Of a stretch of 9,142 nt of DNA, positions 6,378-9,142 are shown piece after piece. The DNA is from an uncultured Actinomycetes bacterium (lineage in GTDB: Bacteria > Actinomycetota > Actinomycetes > Nanopelagicales > Nanopelagicaceae), in contig CALMJB010000058.1 of assembly GCA_937864205.1 (NCBI GenBank), positions 1 through 9,142 of the forward strand. Reading direction: 5' to 3'. The translations under genes were made by a program, and so were the position numbers. The notes below the pieces were generated by a model, which did no database searches, was not told the origin of the DNA, and saw nothing but the letters and a program-made list of their open reading frames with translations. The number at the start of each line of letters is the position of its first letter. Position 1 is the first letter of the stretch.

Positions 6378-6398
6378 CTTAACCAGAATCAGGTTAAG
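6378..6398 (+). repeat. Inverted repeat in the rpmH leader
   Basis: CTTAACC and GGTTAAG form a perfect 7-bp inverted repeat around a 7-base loop, AGAATCA, ending 40 bases before the rpmH start codon. As RNA it would make a small hairpin; as DNA it resembles an operator. There is no following U-tract, so it is not an intrinsic terminator. Its role is unknown. Confidence 0.5.
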
Positions 6399-6438
6399 AG
6401 ATATTTATTGGGATTTTAGAAAAATTAGGAAGAGATAA

Positions 6439-6573
6439 ATGAAACGCACATACCAACCAAATAATAGAAAAAGAGCAAAAAAACACGGTTTCCGTAAACG
6501 CATGTCTACAAAGGGCGGTCGGGGCGTTCTAGCATCCCGCCGCGCTAAAGGGCGCGCGAAAATCTCTGCCTAA
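6439..6573 (+). CDS. rpmH: Large ribosomal subunit protein bL34
   Basis: bL34 is a small, very basic protein of the 50S subunit. The 44-residue reading frame gives MKRTYQPNNRKRAKKHGFRK at the start and the conserved RMSTKGGRGVLASRRAKGR afterwards, the full normal length for the family. AGGAAGAG lies upstream of the ATG at a suitable distance. It is the first gene of the rightward operon, six bases before rnpA. This pairing links a ribosomal protein with the protein part of RNase P in most bacteria. The G+C of this gene is visibly higher than that of its neighbours, because of the conserved Arg/Gly/Ala codons. The frame is short but unmistakable. Confidence 0.98.
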   Translation: MKRTYQPNNRKRAKKHGFRKRMSTKGGRGVLASRRAKGRAKISA

Positions 6574-6579
6574 ACCATC

Positions 6580-6930
6580 GTGCTCCCCGAAGTAAATCGA
6601 CTTCGATCTAGCGCCATTTTTACGGCGGTGACAAAATCTGGACATAAAGTGTCCTCTCAACACTTAGTTATGTATGGACTAAACCAAAAAGACAATGACC
6701 GTGTAAATAAACCTGCGCAGTTTGGATTGATTATCAATCGATCCATTGGCGGTGCGGTAAAACGGCATAAAATTGCTAGAAAAATTCGGCATGATTTAAT
6801 TAGTTTTTTAAATGAATTTCCAACAAATACTTTTATTGTGATTAGAGTACTAAAACAAAGTGACACTTATACTCAAGAAATATCAAGTTTAGTTCTAAAA
6901 CTTCAAAACAAAATTTTGGTAAATGCATGA
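6580..6930 (+). CDS. rnpA: Ribonuclease P protein component
   Basis: RnpA binds the RNase P RNA and helps it recognise precursor tRNA, whose 5' leader the holoenzyme removes. The 116 residues begin with the family pattern MLPEVNRLRSSAIFTAV. They contain FGLIINRSIGGAVKRHKIAR followed by KIRH, which is the RNR-type RNA-binding helix (about 57-71) with His in place of the classical Asn, as is common in actinobacteria. The GTG start at 6580 is chosen because it gives the canonical MLP N-terminus. There is no Shine-Dalgarno sequence, and it lies six bases after the rpmH stop, so translational coupling is likely. The last codon and stop overlap the yidD start in ATGA. The RNase P RNA itself is not in the window. 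Confidence 0.96.
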   Translation: MLPEVNRLRSSAIFTAVTKSGHKVSSQHLVMYGLNQKDNDRVNKPAQFGLIINRSIGGAVKRHKIARKIRHDLISFLNEFPTNTFIVIRVLKQSDTYTQEISSLVLKLQNKILVNA

Positions 6931-7205
6931 AATTAATTAACCAAACTATTTCAACTTTAATATTAAAAATTATTAAACTATATCGAAAAATAATTTCCCC
7001 ATTATTTGGTCCAACAGTCTTTGGTCAAAGATGTAAATATTTTCCGTCATGTAGTGAATACGCAGAAATCGCTATTAAAGAATCTGGTATTAAAGGTGTT
7101 TTATTGGCGGCTTACCGAATACTTCGATGTAACCCATGGTCAAACGGCGGGGTCGATTACCCACCAAATTCCGTTAAAAATCGCTTAAAAATAGGGGTTT
7201 CCTGA
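6927..7205 (+). CDS. yidD: Membrane protein insertion efficiency factor YidD
   Basis: YidD is a small membrane-associated protein that assists YidC-dependent membrane protein insertion; its exact mechanism is not settled. The 92 residues start with an amphipathic, lysine-rich helix (1-27, ending YRKIISPLFG). The family hallmark follows: CKYFPSCSEYA (Cys36, Cys42) and YRILRCNPWSNGGVDYPP (Cys68). All three conserved cysteines are present and the length is typical. The gene overlaps rnpA by four bases (ATGA) and yidC by one base (TGATG), which indicates coupled translation of the three genes. The C-terminal dozen residues are basic and not conserved. Confidence 0.96.
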   Translation: MKLINQTISTLILKIIKLYRKIISPLFGPTVFGQRCKYFPSCSEYAEIAIKESGIKGVLLAAYRILRCNPWSNGGVDYPPNSVKNRLKIGVS

Positions 7206-8134
7206 TGGGTTCGATTCTAGATCCACTCTACGCAATTGTTTCATGGTTGATGGTCACATTCCATGACTTACTTTCTTTTACAAAAAATGAAAACCTGCAA
7301 TGGTCAGTCGCAATTATTGGTTTGGTGATCGTAATCCGAATTATCTTGATTCCATTATTTGTTAAGCAAATAAAAAGCCAACGTGCTCTCACTGCGCTAC
7401 AACCTAAAATGAAAGAAATTCAAAAACGGTACAAAGACGACCGACAAAAACAATCCGAAGAATTAATGAAGTTGTACCGACAACATAAAACTAACCCGTT
7501 TGCGAGTTGCCTTCCAATATTGGCTCAATCACCAATATTTCTCGCTTTATTTCAGGTTTTAAACGGAATCGGCGCAAACCGACCACATGGTTTTTTAAAA
7601 GACCAATACTTAGCTTCGGCTCAACAAGCGGATTTTTTTGGTGCGCCGCTTTCTGGGACATTTTTAGGTAGCCAAACTGGTGGTACAAAATTAGTTGCAA
7701 TCGTATTAATTGTGTTTATGTCTTTGACGACTTTTACAACACAACGGCAGTTAATGGTCAAAGGCATGCCAAAAATGGATACAACCAACAATATGATGTT
7801 GCAGCAACAAAAAGTAATGATGTATTTATTTCCAATAATTTTCGCAGTTACCGGTGTTAATTTTCCAATTGGAGTTTTAATTTATTGGTCAACCACAAAT
7901 CTTTGGACTTGGGGACAGCAATATTATGTAATTAAAAGAAATCCAACCCCAGGATCTCCCGCCTATGAAGAGTTACAACGAAAGCGCGCTCAAAAAGGGT
8001 TGTTACCAAACAATGATGTAAACAATTCAGAATCTGGTAATCAATCAAATGGGGCGATTGCAACCGATCCAAACCAAAACACAAATCGAAGCGGACAAAG
8101 ATTCCAACCAAAACGTAAGAAAAAACGAGGTTAA
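7205..8134 (+). CDS. yidC: Membrane protein insertase YidC/Oxa1
   Basis: YidC inserts and folds inner-membrane proteins, alone or with SecYEG. The 309 residues match the short Gram-positive/Oxa1 form, without the large periplasmic domain of proteobacteria. The first transmembrane segment (about 34-52) carries the conserved groove arginine R45 in VIRIILIPLF. The cytoplasmic hairpin (about 53-98) contains LQPKMKEIQKRYKDDRQKQ. Further hydrophobic segments lie near 100-119, 162-178, 205-217 and 220-237. The Asn/Gln-rich tail ends in the basic QPKRKKKRG, likely to contact the ribosome. An N-terminal hydrophobic stretch (7-19) lacks a lipobox cysteine, so it is not the lipoprotein type of Firmicutes. 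The ATG overlaps the yidD stop. Confidence 0.97.
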   Translation: MGSILDPLYAIVSWLMVTFHDLLSFTKNENLQWSVAIIGLVIVIRIILIPLFVKQIKSQRALTALQPKMKEIQKRYKDDRQKQSEELMKLYRQHKTNPFASCLPILAQSPIFLALFQVLNGIGANRPHGFLKDQYLASAQQADFFGAPLSGTFLGSQTGGTKLVAIVLIVFMSLTTFTTQRQLMVKGMPKMDTTNNMMLQQQKVMMYLFPIIFAVTGVNFPIGVLIYWSTTNLWTWGQQYYVIKRNPTPGSPAYEELQRKRAQKGLLPNNDVNNSESGNQSNGAIATDPNQNTNRSGQRFQPKRKKKRG

Positions 8135-8157
8135 TTTTCTAAGAAAGGGTGTAAGAA

Positions 8158-8718
8158 ATGAGCGATGAAAACCAAGTTGAGACTGCTGACCTAATAGAAC
8201 CAGTTGAACTAGAAGGTTCAAATGTAAAAAAAGACCCAAAAGATTTAATTAAACAACTTGAAGAAGAGGGCGATATCGCAGCGGATTACTTAGAAGGATT
8301 GTTGGATATTGCAGATCTAGATGGCGATATTGATATTGATGTTGAAAATGATAGAGCTGCGCTTGCAATAACCAGTCCCACAGATTCTGCTGGTGGCCTT
8401 AACCATTTAGTTGGAGAGCGCGGCCAAGTGCTTGATTCGTTGCAGGAATTAACCCGGTTAGCGGTTCAAACCTCTCTTGGAACCCGCAGTCGACTTATGT
8501 TGGATATTGAAAATTTCAGAGGCGACAAAAAGTCGAGATTAACCAAATTAGCCAACGAGGTAGCCAATGAGGTTAAAACCAAAGGCGAGGCGATAAAACT
8601 GGAACCAATGAACGCCTTTGAAAGAAAAGTGATCCACGACACAATACAAACACTAGGTTTAACCAGTGAGTCTGAGGGCGAAGAGCCAGATCGCTGTGTA
8701 GTAGTTCTTCCCCAATAA
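8158..8718 (+). CDS. jag: RNA-binding protein KhpB/Jag (KH and R3H domains)
   Basis: Jag/KhpB is a single-stranded nucleic-acid-binding protein. In Gram-positive bacteria it partners with KhpA and affects cell division and envelope growth; the role here is inferred from the family. The 186 residues have an acidic N-terminus (1-45), a KH-like domain (about 50-118) with the GERG loop (86-89) in LVGERGQVLDSLQELTRLAV, and a C-terminal R3H domain (about 122-186) with the R-x3-H pair in ERKVIHDTI (R156, H160). It ends in SEGEEPDRCVVVLPQ. The longer N-terminal Jag domain seen in many Firmicutes is absent, as is usual in actinobacteria. AAAGGG lies nine bases before the ATG. It follows yidC after 23 bases with no terminator and ends seven bases before rsmG. 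Confidence 0.95.
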   Translation: MSDENQVETADLIEPVELEGSNVKKDPKDLIKQLEEEGDIAADYLEGLLDIADLDGDIDIDVENDRAALAITSPTDSAGGLNHLVGERGQVLDSLQELTRLAVQTSLGTRSRLMLDIENFRGDKKSRLTKLANEVANEVKTKGEAIKLEPMNAFERKVIHDTIQTLGLTSESEGEEPDRCVVVLPQ

Positions 8719-8733
8719 GTTTCACGTGAAACT
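8718..8733. promoter_or_regulatory. parS centromere site (ParB binding)
   Basis: AGTTTCACGTGAAACT is a perfect 16-bp palindrome. Its inner 14 bp, GTTTCACGTGAAAC, equal the parS core reported for Streptomyces. Compared with the B. subtilis consensus TGTTTCACGTGAAACA, only the two outermost bases differ. ParB loads here and spreads to organise segregation of the origin region with ParA. It lies about 4.2 kb from oriC, at the usual location near the origin, between jag and rsmG. It includes the last base of the jag stop codon and the whole GTG start of rsmG. I saw no second copy in the window. Confidence 0.9.
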
Positions 8734-9142
8734 ACCCTCATTAGAGGTTAAAACTGAACTTATCGAGTTATCAGAGTTTGATTTAACCGATCAAAAACTG
8801 ACCAAATTTGAGGAGCTATTAAAGACTGAGGGAATCACCCGGGGATTGATTGGTCCAAAAGAGGCGGATCGAATAAGGCAACGACACATTCTTAACTGCT
8901 TACCAATCACAAAACTGATTCCAGTTAGCCCTAAATTGAAGGTGGCAGATTTAGGTTCGGGAGCTGGTTTACCGGGCTTGGTCGTTGGAATAACCCGCCC
9001 CGATTTAGATCTAACTTTGATTGAGCCCCTGCAAAGAAGAGCACAGTTCTTACTAGAGGCGGTAAATGAACTCAATTTGAAGACCAAAGTAATCGCCAAG
9101 AACTCAAAACTGGTATCTGAAAAATTTGATGTGATCATGGCG
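8726..9142 (+). CDS. rsmG: 16S rRNA (guanine-527-N7)-methyltransferase RsmG, N-terminal 139 codons
   Basis: RsmG (GidB) uses S-adenosylmethionine to make m7G527 in 16S rRNA; its loss gives low-level streptomycin resistance in several bacteria. The frame is open to the right edge, so the C-terminus (about 60-80 residues, from usual family length) is missing. Visible landmarks are GLIGPKEADRIRQRHILNC (40-58), the SAM-binding motif VADLGSGAGLPG (73-84) and LIEPLQRRAQFL (98-109), with E100 as the likely ribose-binding acid. GTG at 8726 is the only plausible start, because a stop codon lies at 8702-8704 in this frame and no other start codon occurs before it. There is no Shine-Dalgarno sequence, so coupling to jag is likely. 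The start codon sits in the centre of the parS palindrome. Confidence 0.96.
   Translation, partial: MKLPSLEVKTELIELSEFDLTDQKLTKFEELLKTEGITRGLIGPKEADRIRQRHILNCLPITKLIPVSPKLKVADLGSGAGLPGLVVGITRPDLDLTLIEPLQRRAQFLLEAVNELNLKTKVIAKNSKLVSEKFDVIMA

Larger units (their letters stand above)
6068..6438. other. Divergent dnaA-rpmH intergenic region
   Basis: This 371-bp gene-free stretch separates leftward dnaA from the rightward rpmH operon. It holds three DnaA boxes (6115-6123, 6171-6179, 6219-6227), candidate back-to-back promoters for dnaA (6186-6214, minus) and rpmH (6250-6279, plus), two abutting odd palindromes (6120-6141), three in-phase CGGTTT repeats (6216-6261) and an inverted repeat in the rpmH leader (6378-6398). 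I found no open reading frame or RNA gene in it. Confidence 0.8.

Noticed and set aside
6361..6380. Small hairpin ACAGA-AACA-TCTGT with a T-run on the minus strand, like a terminator
   Set aside because: The stem is only 5 bp and not GC-rich, and no leftward gene lies upstream that would need termination.
7006..7188. 60-codon frame inside yidD
   Set aside because: It is out of frame with yidD, whose three conserved cysteines and flanking overlaps show which frame is real.
8466..9138. Minus-strand frames opposite jag (8466-8741) and rsmG (8791-9138)
   Set aside because: Both are antisense to genes with clear domain motifs; neither shows a recognisable protein.
1..9142. Mobile elements, CRISPR arrays, tRNA/rRNA genes or a novel accessory system
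   Set aside because: The coding space is filled by conserved origin-proximal housekeeping genes; no transposase, repeat-spacer array, tRNA cloverleaf or unexplained gene cluster was seen.

Overview
This window is the replication-origin neighbourhood of a low-G+C member of the Actinobacteria (Actinomycetota). G+C is roughly 38%, estimated by counting a few lines. Every gene is a conserved housekeeping gene, and no mobile element, CRISPR array, tRNA or rRNA is visible. The actinobacterial assignment rests on several features: the DnaA C-terminal region, a DUF721/DciA protein ending in GPRDTYG, the RecF signature SHGESWSIALALKL, a YidC without a lipoprotein signal, and a 14-bp parS core identical to the one known from Streptomyces. 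The low G+C would fit a streamlined aquatic lineage such as the Nanopelagicales (acI) or Actinomarinales, but that is inference.

Left arm (minus strand, transcribed away from the origin): dnaA (4628-6067), then the dnaN-proximal intergenic region with oriC (4250-4627), dnaN (3122-4249), recF (2015-3109), dciA (1573-2025) and the start of gyrB (1472 down to the window edge). These encode the initiator, the sliding clamp, a gap-repair ATPase, a helicase-loading factor and the gyrase ATPase subunit.

Origin: the dnaA-dnaN gap holds a cluster of DnaA boxes (4433-4545), then a TAG-TAG-TAG-TAA DnaA-trio-like run (4366-4377), then an AT-rich stretch. This is the layout expected of a basal unwinding system. 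A second set of DnaA boxes (6115-6227) lies upstream of dnaA, around a candidate autoregulated dnaA promoter. The dnaA-rpmH gap appears to carry back-to-back divergent promoters.

Right arm (plus strand): rpmH (6439-6573), rnpA (6580-6930), yidD (6927-7205), yidC (7205-8134), jag/khpB (8158-8718) and the first 139 codons of rsmG (8726 to the edge). rnpA/yidD and yidD/yidC overlap, which suggests translational coupling. A perfect 16-bp palindrome containing the ParB-binding core GTTTCACGTGAAAC spans the jag-rsmG junction, and the rsmG start codon is inside it. parA/parB usually follow rsmG and would be expected just beyond the right edge.

I see no previously undescribed gene system here. The points worth a second look are regulatory: the parS embedded in a start codon, the compact oriC, and palindromes in the dnaA and rpmH leaders.
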